Assembly (NCBI GenBank): GCA_016218665.1
Contig: JACRDI010000019.1
Location: 1 to 64,000, forward strand
DNA length: 64,000 bases
Source: Desulfovibrio sp.
GTDB taxonomy: Bacteria; Desulfobacterota; Desulfovibrionia; Desulfovibrionales; Desulfovibrionaceae
Reading direction: 5' to 3'
Positions 16,063 through 24,079 of this stretch are shown piece after piece. The translations under genes were made by a program, and so were the position numbers. The notes under the pieces were generated by a model. The model saw only the letters and a program-made list of their open reading frames with translations. It was not told the origin of the DNA and made no database searches. Position 1 is the stretch's first letter. Every line of letters begins with the position of its first letter.

Positions 16063-16071
16063 TCGTAGCAG
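16053..16071. promoter_or_regulatory. 19-bp perfect palindrome CTGCTACGA-T-TCGTAGCAG over the channel promoter
   Basis: The nine-base arms match perfectly around one central base. The site covers the predicted -10 box of the channel/cNMP gene pair, which is the position of a repressor operator. No regulator gene is adjacent. Confidence 0.55.
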
Positions 16072-16119
16072 CGTCCTCCCCCCGGACATGCGCTCCCGGT
16101 CCCAACCAAGGCGGGCGTC

Positions 16120-17271
16120 ATGGCCAGAGCACAGCTTCCCGACTTCCTGCGCGGCGGCACCTTCAAGCTGGCCGCGGCCATCTGCGCGCTCCTCTTCGTC
16201 AGCTCCACGGGCATCTACCTGGTGGAGAACCGCACCGTCGTTCCCGGCTACTTCGAGGCCCTGTGGTGGAGCGTGGTCACCATGACCACGGTGGGCTACG
16301 GCGACATCGTGCCCGCCACCACGGGCGGCAAGGTGCTGGGGCTCATGGTCATGGCCGGGGGCATCGGGCTGGTGTCCACCCTCACGGGCAACCTGGCCTC
16401 GCTGCTGGTGGAGCGCAAGGCCAAGAAACGCAAGGGGCTGCTGGAAGTGAAACAGAGCGGGCACGTGGTCGTCCTGGGGTGGAACTCGTCGGTGCCGGGC
16501 CTGGTGCGCGGCCTGAAGGAAAACGGCCTGCTGGACGCCGGGGGGCTGGTGCTGGTGACGGACCTGCCCGAGGAGCGGCGCGAGGAGGTGGCCTTCCAAC
16601 TGGAGCTGGGCCCGCGCCTGAGCTTCGTGGCGGGCAAGATCGCCCAGGAGAACGTGGTCCACAAGTCCCGGCCGGACAACGCCTCCCTGGTGTACATCCT
16701 GCGCCAGGACAACCTGCCCCCGCACGAGTCGGACCAGCAGAGCATCTACGCGGCCCTCACCGTGCGCGGCATGTCCCCCAAGGTGCCCATCTACGCCGAG
16801 GCCGCCCAGCCGGAAAACCGCGTGCACCTGCTGCGCGCGGGCGTCACCGAACTCATCGACCGGGGCGAGATATCGAGCGGGGTGCTGGCCTTGCTGGGCG
16901 CTGCGCCCCAGGCCTGGAACCTCTTGCAGGCCATGCTGGGTCTGCGCGGCCGGCCGGGCATCAGCCTGCGGGCGCTTTCCGAGGAGGAGAAGGCCGGCAC
17001 CTGGAGCGAACTGGTGAGCCGCCAGCGCCAGCAGGACGGCAGCCAGCCCCTGGCCCTGTGCCAGACCGCGCGCTCCCTGGCCCTGGAGGACATCCTGGAC
17101 GCGGGCTCGGCCCTGGACCAGTTCATCCTGGAGCTGTTCCAGTCCCACGGGCGGGAGACCAAACTCGGCAGCAGGGAGGCCGCGCTGCTGGTGAACCCGG
17201 CGGACGCCCAGGCCCTGGCCGCCTACGACGGCGTGCTGCTGCTGCGCCAGGGCGGCGGGGGCCAGCCATGA
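16120..17271 (+). CDS. two-helix potassium channel with RCK/TrkA-N-like cytoplasmic region
   Basis: This 383-residue ion channel subunit has a first membrane helix (about 16-35), a pore loop with the selectivity filter TVGYGD (57-62) and a second helix (about 70-92). The rest is cytoplasmic: a TrkA-N/Castor-like nucleotide-binding fold (HVVVLGWNSSVPGLVRGL from about 112) and a less conserved second half. It should form a tetrameric K+-selective pore. Its last codon overlaps the start of a cyclic-nucleotide-binding protein (ATGA), so the two products probably work together as a gated channel. Confidence 0.87.
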   Translation: MARAQLPDFLRGGTFKLAAAICALLFVSSTGIYLVENRTVVPGYFEALWWSVVTMTTVGYGDIVPATTGGKVLGLMVMAGGIGLVSTLTGNLASLLVERKAKKRKGLLEVKQSGHVVVLGWNSSVPGLVRGLKENGLLDAGGLVLVTDLPEERREEVAFQLELGPRLSFVAGKIAQENVVHKSRPDNASLVYILRQDNLPPHESDQQSIYAALTVRGMSPKVPIYAEAAQPENRVHLLRAGVTELIDRGEISSGVLALLGAAPQAWNLLQAMLGLRGRPGISLRALSEEEKAGTWSELVSRQRQQDGSQPLALCQTARSLALEDILDAGSALDQFILELFQSHGRETKLGSREAALLVNPADAQALAAYDGVLLLRQGGGGQP

Positions 17272-17783
17272 GCGGCCTCGACCTCTCCTGCATCCCGGTG
17301 TTCGAGGGCCTGAGCGAGGCGGAACTGGGCAAGGTGGCCGAGATCTTCCGCGAGGAGGCGCATCCCGCCGGCACCGTGGTCATGGCCGAGGGCCACACCG
17401 GGAACAGCATGTACGTGCTGGTGCGCGGCCAGGTGCAAATCTCCAAGGCCATGCTGCTGGAGGGCATGAGCGTGCCCCTCTTGAACATGGAGTCGCCGCG
17501 CAAGGTGCTGGCCACGCTCAAGCACGACGCCCACCCCGTGCTGGGCGAGGTGGCCGTCATCGACGACGAGGTGCGCTCGGCCACGGTGCGCACGGTGACG
17601 GATTGCGCTTTCCTGGTGACCACGCGGGAGCAGTTCTTCAACCTGGTCCGGCGCGAGCCGGACATCGGCGTGAAGCTCCTGCTCACCCTGGGCCGGCGCA
17701 TGGCCGCCACCATCCGCCGCGCCAACGCCGAGGTGGTCAAGCTCACCACGGCCCTGGCGCTCTCCCTGCGCAAGAACACCTAG
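17268..17783 (+). CDS. cyclic-nucleotide-binding domain protein
   Basis: This 171-residue soluble protein is a single cNMP-binding (Crp-like) beta-barrel: IPVFEGLSEAELGKVAEIF, GNSMYVLVRGQVQI, and a phosphate-cassette-like LGEVAVIDDEVRSATVRTV. It has no DNA-binding helix-turn-helix. It starts four bases inside the K+ channel gene, so it is probably a separate regulatory subunit of that channel. In most cNMP-gated channels this domain is fused to the pore protein. Confidence 0.85.
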   Translation: MSGLDLSCIPVFEGLSEAELGKVAEIFREEAHPAGTVVMAEGHTGNSMYVLVRGQVQISKAMLLEGMSVPLLNMESPRKVLATLKHDAHPVLGEVAVIDDEVRSATVRTVTDCAFLVTTREQFFNLVRREPDIGVKLLLTLGRRMAATIRRANAEVVKLTTALALSLRKNT

Positions 17784-17807
17784 GCGCCGCCGCCGCATCA
17801 AAAGAAG

Positions 17808-17839
17808 AAGGGCCGCCCCCACGCGGGAGCGGCCCTTTG
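17808..17839. terminator. bidirectional terminator between the channel operon and cydB
   Basis: GGGCCGC and GCGGCCC pair around a 12-base loop. The plus strand continues CCCTTT, and the minus strand continues TTCTTCTTTT. It lies between the converging genes ending at 17783 and 17869. Confidence 0.7.
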
Positions 17840-17868
17840 CGTTCGCGGCGCCAGGAAAGCGCGGGCGC

Positions 17869-18885
17869 CTAGTACTCCATGTCGTGCTCGTGCTCCAGGG
17901 GATAGCTGAAGGTCTTGAGGGCCCAGGCCTGGTAGCCGATGACCACGGGCACGAAGACCAGGGCCACGCCCAGCATGATCTTGAGCGTGAGCGCAGAGGA
18001 GGCGGAGTTGTAGATGGTGAGGCTCCAGGCCGGGTTCAGCGTGGAGATGAGGATGGCCGGGAACAGGCCCACCACGCCGAACAGCGCCACGCAGGCGATG
18101 AACACGGCCGAGCCCGCCCAGGCCTTCCACAGGCTGCCCGCGGAGAGGAACAGGCGCGCTGCCACCAGGCCCGCCACGGCGGCGGCCAGGATGAGGAACA
18201 GGTGCGGGTTCTTCATGTAATTGCCGAAGAGCTGCGTGTTCACATAGGTGTAGGCCAGAAACGCCAGCACCAGCACCAGCACCGCGGGCCACAGCTTGCA
18301 GGCGGTGTTGATGGCGCGGGTCTTGAGGTCGCCCGTGGCGCGGATGGCCAGCCAAAGCGCCCCGTGCAGGGCGAACATGGCCACGAAGAAGACGCCGCCC
18401 AGCAGGCCGTAAGGGTTCAGCAGATCAAGCAGGCCGGCCTGGTTGACGTGCTGCTCGTTGAGCGGCAGGCCGTGGAACAGGTTGGCGAAGGCCACGCCCA
18501 GCAGCAGGGCCGGCAGGAAGCTGCCCACCGTGTGGCAGGCGTCCCACAGGCTGCGCCAGGAGATGCTTTCCACCTTGCTGCGGAACTCGTAGGAGACGCC
18601 GCGCAGGATGAGGGCGAAGAGCAGCAGCATGAGGGCGGAGTAAAGTCCGCTGAACATGGTGGCGTAGGCCAGGGGGAAGGCCGCGAAGGTCACGCCGCCC
18701 GCGGAGAGCAGCCACACCTCGTTGCCGTCCCAGAAGGGGCCGCCGGCGTTGTAGATGGAGCGTTTGTCGAACTCGTTCTTGGCCAGGAAGGGCATCAGCG
18801 TGCCCATGCCCAGGTCGAAGCCGTCCAGCACGAAGTACACGGCCCACAGCACTCCCCAGAGCAAAAACCATATGGTCTCAAGCAT
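17869..18885 (-). CDS. cydB: cytochrome bd quinol oxidase subunit II
   Basis: This 338-residue integral membrane subunit of the oxygen-reducing bd oxidase has the typical start MLETIWFLLWGVLWAVYFVL, with DGFDLGMG and GGPFWDGNEVWLL, which are CydB signatures. About eight helices follow. It is encoded 33 bases after cydA. No small cydX-like frame follows it. In anaerobes of this family the enzyme removes oxygen. Confidence 0.96.
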   Translation of the reverse strand: MLETIWFLLWGVLWAVYFVLDGFDLGMGTLMPFLAKNEFDKRSIYNAGGPFWDGNEVWLLSAGGVTFAAFPLAYATMFSGLYSALMLLLFALILRGVSYEFRSKVESISWRSLWDACHTVGSFLPALLLGVAFANLFHGLPLNEQHVNQAGLLDLLNPYGLLGGVFFVAMFALHGALWLAIRATGDLKTRAINTACKLWPAVLVLVLAFLAYTYVNTQLFGNYMKNPHLFLILAAAVAGLVAARLFLSAGSLWKAWAGSAVFIACVALFGVVGLFPAILISTLNPAWSLTIYNSASSALTLKIMLGVALVFVPVVIGYQAWALKTFSYPLEHEHDMEY

Positions 18886-18918
18886 GTCCTACTCCTTGGT
18901 GTTGGTGTGGTTCCGAGA

Positions 18919-20223
18919 CTACGCGTCCTGCGGGCCCTTGCGGGCGGCGGTGACCATGAGGTAGGCGCCCGCCACGCCAAGCAGGGTGTACAGAAGCACC
19001 ATGGCCACGAGGGAACTGCCGGCCTGACCCGCCGTGATGGGCGAGACGGCGTCGGCCGTGCGCATGAGACCGTAGACGATCCAGGGCTGGCGGCCCACCT
19101 CGGCCACGACCCAGCCCGCCTGCATGCCCAGGTAGGGCAGGGGGATGGCGAAAATGAGCGCCTTCAGGAACAGGGGGTACTTCTCCAGCTCGTCGCGCTT
19201 CAGCAGGCCGAAGAGCATCAACAGCGGCATGAGGGTGCCGATGCCCACCATCACCCGGAAGGCGATGAAGGTGATGCCCACCGGCGGACGGTCGGCCGGG
19301 GCGAAGTCCTTCAGGCCCTTCACCTCGGCGTCGGGATCGTTGAAGGCCAGGATGCTCAGCAGCGAGGGCACGGGCAGGGCCTGAACCAGGTTCTTTTCGT
19401 TCTTCTCGTCGGGAATCTGCAGCAGGTACATGGGCGCGTTCTTGGTGGTCTCCCAGTGGGCCTCCATGGCCGCCAGCTTGGCCGGCTGCAGCTTGGCCAC
19501 CAGGTTGCCGTGCAGGTGGCCCTGGCCGGCCACGATGGCCGTGGAGGCCAGGCCGACGAAGAGGGCCAGCTTCATGGACTTGGTAAACAGCTCCACGTGC
19601 TGCTTGCGCAGCAGGTGCCAGGCGCTGATGCCGGCCATGAAGAAGGCGGCCACGCAGAAGGAGGCGGAAACCACGTGCACGAACTGGTTCCAGGCCCAGG
19701 GGTTGGTGATGACGGCCACGAAGTCGACGAGCTCGGCGCGGCCATTGCGCAGCTCGAAGCCCAGGGGATTCTGCATGAAGCCGTTGGCGATGAGGATCCA
19801 CACGGCGGAAAGGTTGCCCGCGCCCGCCACCAGCCAGGCGACCACGGCATGGGCCTTGGCGGAAAGCTTCTCCCAGCCGAAGTGCCATACCCCGATCATG
19901 GTGGATTCGAGGAAGAAGGCCGCCGTGGCCTCGATGGCCAGAAGCGAGCCGAAAATATCGCCCACATAGGCCGAGTAGCGCGACCAGTTGGTGCCGAACT
20001 GGAATTCCAGGGTGATGCCGGTGACCACGCCCAGGGTGAAATTGATGAGGAAGAGCTTGCCCCAGAACTTGGCCATGCGCCGGTACACGGGTTTTCCCGT
20101 GCGGGCGTAGGCAGTCTCCATGCAGGCGATGAGCACGGAGATGCCCAGCGTCAGCGGCACGAAGAGGAAGTGGAACATGGTGGCGGCCGCAAACTGGAGC
20201 CGCGAAAGCATGAGTGCGTCCAT
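18919..20223 (-). CDS. cydA: cytochrome bd quinol oxidase subunit I
   Basis: This 434-residue heme-bearing subunit has the motifs SRLQFAAATMFHFLFVPLT (His18, heme d side), GSLLAIEATAAFFLESTMIG (proton-path Glu residues) and a second ligand His in NQFVHVVSASF. A downstream segment FRVMVGIGTLMPLL follows. The quinol loop is of the short kind. It is first in the cydAB operon, divergent from the Hsp20 gene. Confidence 0.96.
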   Translation of the reverse strand: MDALMLSRLQFAAATMFHFLFVPLTLGISVLIACMETAYARTGKPVYRRMAKFWGKLFLINFTLGVVTGITLEFQFGTNWSRYSAYVGDIFGSLLAIEATAAFFLESTMIGVWHFGWEKLSAKAHAVVAWLVAGAGNLSAVWILIANGFMQNPLGFELRNGRAELVDFVAVITNPWAWNQFVHVVSASFCVAAFFMAGISAWHLLRKQHVELFTKSMKLALFVGLASTAIVAGQGHLHGNLVAKLQPAKLAAMEAHWETTKNAPMYLLQIPDEKNEKNLVQALPVPSLLSILAFNDPDAEVKGLKDFAPADRPPVGITFIAFRVMVGIGTLMPLLMLFGLLKRDELEKYPLFLKALIFAIPLPYLGMQAGWVVAEVGRQPWIVYGLMRTADAVSPITAGQAGSSLVAMVLLYTLLGVAGAYLMVTAARKGPQDA

Positions 20224-20285
20224 GAAACCCCCTTGGGTTGGTGATTACAACCAGGAATGGTTACTGCTATCGCTATCCAGATTGA

Positions 20286-20329
20286 ATTGCAACACCTTTC
20301 TTCTAGCACCAAGCGCTAACATTGCAACA
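20286..20329. repeat. two direct copies of ATTGCAACA in the cydA/hsp20 intergenic region
   Basis: ATTGCAACA occurs at 20286-20294 and 20321-20329, 35 bases apart, in the 176-base divergent region. The spacing of about three helical turns suggests binding sites for a regulator of cydAB or of the heat-shock gene. Confidence 0.4.
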
Positions 20330-20399
20330 AAATTGAAGGGGCGTACATTGCGTGCGTAGGGGAGCTGGATTATGTTGAGAGCCAGATCAGGAGGCAAGC

Positions 20400-20867
20400 A
20401 TGGGCAAAGGCAGATGGGATCCCTGGCGCGGCATGGACGAGTTCCGGGAACAGGTGGAGCGCTTTCTCGACGAAAGCTGCGGCGGGGCGCGCAATGTGGC
20501 CCCCTCGGGCTATGTGTGGGCGCCCCTGGCCGATCTGATGGAAACCCCGCAGGCCATCATCGCCCAGGTGGAGCTGCCGGGAGTGCCGGCAGAGTTGGTC
20601 GTGGTGGAGGTGCTGGACGGCGAACTCGTCGTTCGGGGCGAGCGCCCGTGCGAGCGGGGCCAGGAGCCGGTGTGTCAGGAGGAAGCGGGCGACCCGATCT
20701 ATCATATAATGGAGCGCGCCCACGGCACCTTTGCCCGGCGCTTTCCCCTGCCGCCCGGCATAGACGCCGGGGCGGTGAGCGCAAGGCTGGAGGGCGGCCT
20801 GCTGACCATCACCGTGCCCAAGGGAAGGGGCAGACAGGCCACGCGCTTCAGCCTTGAGGTGAAATAG
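20400..20867 (+). CDS. small heat-shock protein, Hsp20/alpha-crystallin family
   Basis: This 155-residue ATP-independent chaperone has a family-typical length. The alpha-crystallin domain runs from about residue 45 (APLADLMETPQAIIAQVELPGV) to about 150, with the closing motif ARLEGGLLTITVPK. AGGAGG (20389-20394) fixes the ATG at 20400. It binds unfolding proteins under stress. It is divergent from cydA. No sigma-32-type box is obvious. Confidence 0.93.
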   Translation: MGKGRWDPWRGMDEFREQVERFLDESCGGARNVAPSGYVWAPLADLMETPQAIIAQVELPGVPAELVVVEVLDGELVVRGERPCERGQEPVCQEEAGDPIYHIMERAHGTFARRFPLPPGIDAGAVSARLEGGLLTITVPKGRGRQATRFSLEVK

Positions 20868-21460
20868 CGCGGTGCATTCCGCTCCATCTGCGCGCAAGGG
20901 GCGTCGGGCTGGTTTCACGGCCTGGCGCCCCTTGTGCGTGAAAACACCTTCGACGCGACGAATTTTCCGATGGAAAGCATTTGCCCTGTTCGTTTCGCCT
21001 TGAAGATATCTTAGGAATATCACAGTACATTATTCTACGGCTACGTATTCTGTGTGGGAATGTCACCCTGGGGGCCGGCAAGGGGGTTGCCCCAGCCAGC
21101 AAGACACATGGCGGGTTGGTGCGGCACGGCTACAAGGAAGAGGGTGTTTCACAGGAATCATTCCCTGCGTGAAATCTTGAAAGAGAGAAATCGGGCAAGA
21201 ATTTTTAAAATTCGTTGAAAAATGAAGCTTACCATGTTGAGAATATATCCACTGAAATGTCTTGGCCAGAATCGATGCTGCCGGGAAGCGCCGTTTTGCA
21301 GGGCTTCCGCGTTTTGCGCCAATGGAAGCGGCACTCACAAAAATGTAATGAATAAAATAAAATCAGCTGGTTGTGTTGTAGAGAAAGGCTTGGGACCGGA
21401 AAGCGCTTCTGGCGGTTGGCGGGTTTGTCCGGCGCCGCACCAAAGCGTAGACCTGCCCCC
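20868..21460. other. 593-base intergenic region upstream of dnaA, AT-rich in its right half
   Basis: No convincing gene is present. It holds a hairpin after hsp20 (CAAGGGGCG 20895-20903 / CGCCCCTTG 20926-20934) and an interrupted inverted repeat TTTCAC...GGAA-TCA-TTCC...GTGAAA (21147-21174). A relatively AT-rich stretch (about 21180-21370) ends in AATGAATAAAATAAAAT. I found no full DnaA box (TTATNCACA) here. The nearest match is TTATTCACC at 21521, inside dnaA. It may be a long promoter region or part of an origin. Confidence 0.55.
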
Positions 21461-22819
21461 ATGAATGCGGACCTTTGGCCAAAACTGCTCCTCATGCTCG
21501 AAAATCGACTGGAACAGGGGTTATTCACCCTCTGGATCAGGCCATTGACCGCCCGTACGGATGGCAGCGTCCTTGAACTGCAGGCGCCAAACGACTTCGT
21601 CGCCAGCTGGGTGCGCGAGCGTCTCATGGACACCATCCGCGAAACCGCCCAGGAACTGGCCGGCAAGCGCGTGGAACTCCGCGTGGTGGTGCGCAAGCAC
21701 GCCCCCGCCGCCGCCCCGGCCCCCGCTGCGGCGAAGCCCGCTCCGCAATCCCGGCCCGGCCGGGACATCGCCCTGCCCCTGGGCTACGCGCCCCGCCCCG
21801 TGGCCGACGCGCGCTTCCGCTTCAGCTTCGACGACTTCGTGGTCGGCCCCTGCAACGAGCTGGCCTGCGCCGCCTCCAAGGGGCTGTGCAACGACATGCT
21901 GAGCGCGGACCATCTGTTCCTTTCCGCCGGGCCCGGCCTGGGCAAGACGCACCTGCTGCACGCCATCGGCCGCCAGCTGGCGGGCAAGAGCAACCGCAGC
22001 CGCGCGTCCATCGCCTGCCTCTCGGCCGAGGAATTCGCCACCCGCCTGGTGCTGGCCATCAAGGCGCGCGAAGCCGCGCGCTTCAAGGCCGAGTTCCGCG
22101 ACTCCGTGGACGTGCTCCTGCTGGAGGACATCCACTTCTTCCAGGGCAAGGGCAAGCTCCAGGATGAGTTGCTCATGACCCTGAAAGCCCTCCAGGGCCG
22201 GGGCTGCAAGGTGGTGCTCACCAGCTCCTTCCTGCCCAGGGAGCTGGACCAGGTGGACCCGCAGCTGGTGTCCTGCTTCGCCTCCGGCTTCCTGGCCCAG
22301 ATGGACGCCCCGGACTTCGCCACCCGCGAGGAGATCATCCGCCGCAAGGCGCGCAACCTGCAGGTGCAGGTGCCCGACGACGTCACCGGGCTTTTGGCCG
22401 AGCGGCTGACCACGGACATCCGCCAGCTGGAGAGCTGCCTGAACAATCTGGTGCTCAAGGCGCGTCTGCTTGGCCAGCGCATCTCGGCCGAGCTGGCCTG
22501 GCAGGTGCTGGAGAACTACGCCCCCCAGATCGCCGCGCCGGACCTGGACCGCATCGTGTCCTTCGTCTGCAAGAGCTACGGCATCGACGAGAACGAACTC
22601 CGGTCCAAGAGCCGCAGCCAGCAGACCGTGCTGGCCCGCAACACGGCCTTCTACCTGTGCCGCAAGCACACCGCCATGTCGCTCTCGGCCATCGGCGAGC
22701 GCCTGGGCCGCAAACATTCCACGGTGCTCAAGGGCATCATCAACGTGGAGCGCGAGCTGAACCACCAGACCCCCCTCGGACGGCAGCTGGCCAGCACCAT
22801 CGGCAGGCTCTCCGCGTAG
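21461..22819 (+). CDS. dnaA: DnaA replication-initiator protein
   Basis: This 452-residue AAA+ initiator shows all DnaA domains: domain I (LWPKLLLMLENRLEQGLF), an Ala/Pro linker (80-105), AAA+ domain with Walker A GPGLGKT (157-163) and Walker B LLLEDIHFF (Glu222-Asp223, where Asp-Asp is more common), and the C-terminal DnaA-box-binding part with ARNTAFYLCRKHT and IGERLGRKHSTVLKGI. The start at 21461 follows family alignment. It has no good ribosome site, and an in-frame TTG at 21371 is possible. No dnaN, recF or gyrB follows, so this may be either the main initiator placed apart or a second DnaA. Confidence 0.9.
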   Translation: MNADLWPKLLLMLENRLEQGLFTLWIRPLTARTDGSVLELQAPNDFVASWVRERLMDTIRETAQELAGKRVELRVVVRKHAPAAAPAPAAAKPAPQSRPGRDIALPLGYAPRPVADARFRFSFDDFVVGPCNELACAASKGLCNDMLSADHLFLSAGPGLGKTHLLHAIGRQLAGKSNRSRASIACLSAEEFATRLVLAIKAREAARFKAEFRDSVDVLLLEDIHFFQGKGKLQDELLMTLKALQGRGCKVVLTSSFLPRELDQVDPQLVSCFASGFLAQMDAPDFATREEIIRRKARNLQVQVPDDVTGLLAERLTTDIRQLESCLNNLVLKARLLGQRISAELAWQVLENYAPQIAAPDLDRIVSFVCKSYGIDENELRSKSRSQQTVLARNTAFYLCRKHTAMSLSAIGERLGRKHSTVLKGIINVERELNHQTPLGRQLASTIGRLSA

Positions 22820-23218
22820 TCCGCACACACGAAAGCGCCCGTCATGGGGCGATGGCATTCCGGCGCGCGCCGGGTCGGCCCTGTGCACAGGCAAATCCTG
22901 GGCAGGGGGAGGAAGCCGGCCCGGCGCTCTGCCGTTTCTGGCGCTGGCGAACGCTCCGGCTGCTGCGTGCCCTCTGCTCTCGCTGCTGATTTGACGCAGG
23001 ACGCCGTGCGCGGGAGCGCTGGCGGCAGGCCGGCGAAGACGCGCCCGCCCGTCTGATCGTCCGTCCGTCTGATCGTCCGCCCGTCTGATCGTCCGCCCGT
23101 CTGATCGTCCGTCCACTCGTCCGCCTGCCGACCGCGGGGGAGAGGGCAGATACGGAGCGGCACCGGTGCGGGGAGCCGCGCCCGGCGAGGGGAGCAGGGG
23201 ACTTCGGGAATGGGGGCG
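22820..23218. other. intergenic region between dnaA and tsaB
   Basis: About 400 bases lie between converging genes with no recognisable gene. It contains a small hairpin (CGCCC-GTCATG-GGGCG, about 22837-22852) after dnaA and a 16-bp tandem repeat at 23051-23114. Confidence 0.6.
23051..23114. repeat. four tandem copies of a 16-bp unit GTCTGATCGTCCGYCC
   Basis: The core GTCTGATC recurs at 23051, 23067, 23083 and 23099 with exact 16-base spacing. Units differ only at the pyrimidine near the end. It is non-coding and looks like a variable-number tandem repeat. Confidence 0.85.
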
Positions 23219-24079
23219 TCAGGAAAGGGTGCGGCTGCCGCGCGAGAGGATGGCCTGGGCCTCTTCTTCGGAAAGGCCCCGCCCGGCGGCGATGGCCGCC
23301 AGGTTGTCCTCGGCGTCGGAGGCGCGCAGATACACGGGCGCAAGGGGGCCGGGCCCGAAAGCGGCGCGGCTGGCCAGGGTCAGCAGGGCCTGGGGCCGGG
23401 GCGCGTCCCAGTGGGCGGGCAGCAGGCGCAGGCCGGAATCGACGGCCGCAAGCTCCCGGAAGGCGGCAAGGTTGCGGCGCAGTCCGCCGCCCAGAACGGC
23501 CAGGGGCCTGGGCAGCGCGGCCAGGAGGGCGGGCATTTCGGCCAGCTGCGCCACCCGCGGGGGCGTCAGGGCCGTCCTTCCCTGGAAGGCCTGGGCATAC
23601 ACCTGCCCCCTGCGCGACCAGGCCAGTGCCAGCACTGCGCCCTGTCCGGCCAGGGCCTCCGCGGCCTCGAAGCCCAGAAGCTCCAGGTGGCCGATGCCGC
23701 CCAGAAGCGGGCGTTCCGCCAGACCTTCTGAAAATCCCGCGCTCAGGCCCTCGGCCAGGGCCAGGGACATGCGCAGCCCCGTGAAGCTGCCCGGCCCGGT
23801 GACGCAGGCGATGCGCCGGATGGATGCAGCGGGGAGCCCGAGCCCGTGGAGCAGTTGCCGCACGCCGGGCGCCAGAAAGCGCACCGACTGCCCGGCCGCG
23901 CTCCATTCCTGGGCGGCCAGGAACTCCGCGTCCCCGCCGATTTTGTCGCCAGTCCAGTCGCCGGGCTCGCGGCCCGTTTCGGGCAGGCGGCCCAGGGCCA
24001 TCTGCAGGCGCTCGTCGGCCCCGTTGATGGCCAGCAGCAGGCCGTCGCCCGCGTTACTTGAAGAGCCGGCGCAGGTCAT
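23219..24079 (-). CDS. tsaB: TsaB, tRNA t6A37 threonylcarbamoyladenosine biosynthesis
   Basis: This 286-residue partner of TsaD helps make the t6A modification of ANN-decoding tRNAs. The signature TGPGSFTGLRMSLALAEGLS (about 93-112) is clear. The N-terminus is less standard: the usual LxxDTS is replaced by LLLAINGADE. The ATG at 24079 lies 26 bases inside rseP, and no better start exists. The C-terminus (PVYLRASDAEDN) is family-like. Confidence 0.88.
   Translation of the reverse strand: MTCAGSSSNAGDGLLLAINGADERLQMALGRLPETGREPGDWTGDKIGGDAEFLAAQEWSAAGQSVRFLAPGVRQLLHGLGLPAASIRRIACVTGPGSFTGLRMSLALAEGLSAGFSEGLAERPLLGGIGHLELLGFEAAEALAGQGAVLALAWSRRGQVYAQAFQGRTALTPPRVAQLAEMPALLAALPRPLAVLGGGLRRNLAAFRELAAVDSGLRLLPAHWDAPRPQALLTLASRAAFGPGPLAPVYLRASDAEDNLAAIAAGRGLSEEEAQAILSRGSRTLS

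Noticed and set aside
20981-21172. A 63-residue frame in the gap upstream of dnaA
   Set aside because: It has no ribosome site, no recognisable motif and lies across the inverted repeat at 21147-21174.
21521-21529. TTATTCACC as a DnaA box marking an origin
   Set aside because: It is a single imperfect site inside the dnaA coding region. An origin needs a cluster, which I did not find.
23051-23114. The 16-bp repeat as a CRISPR array
   Set aside because: Copies are directly adjacent without spacers of unique sequence and no cas gene is nearby.
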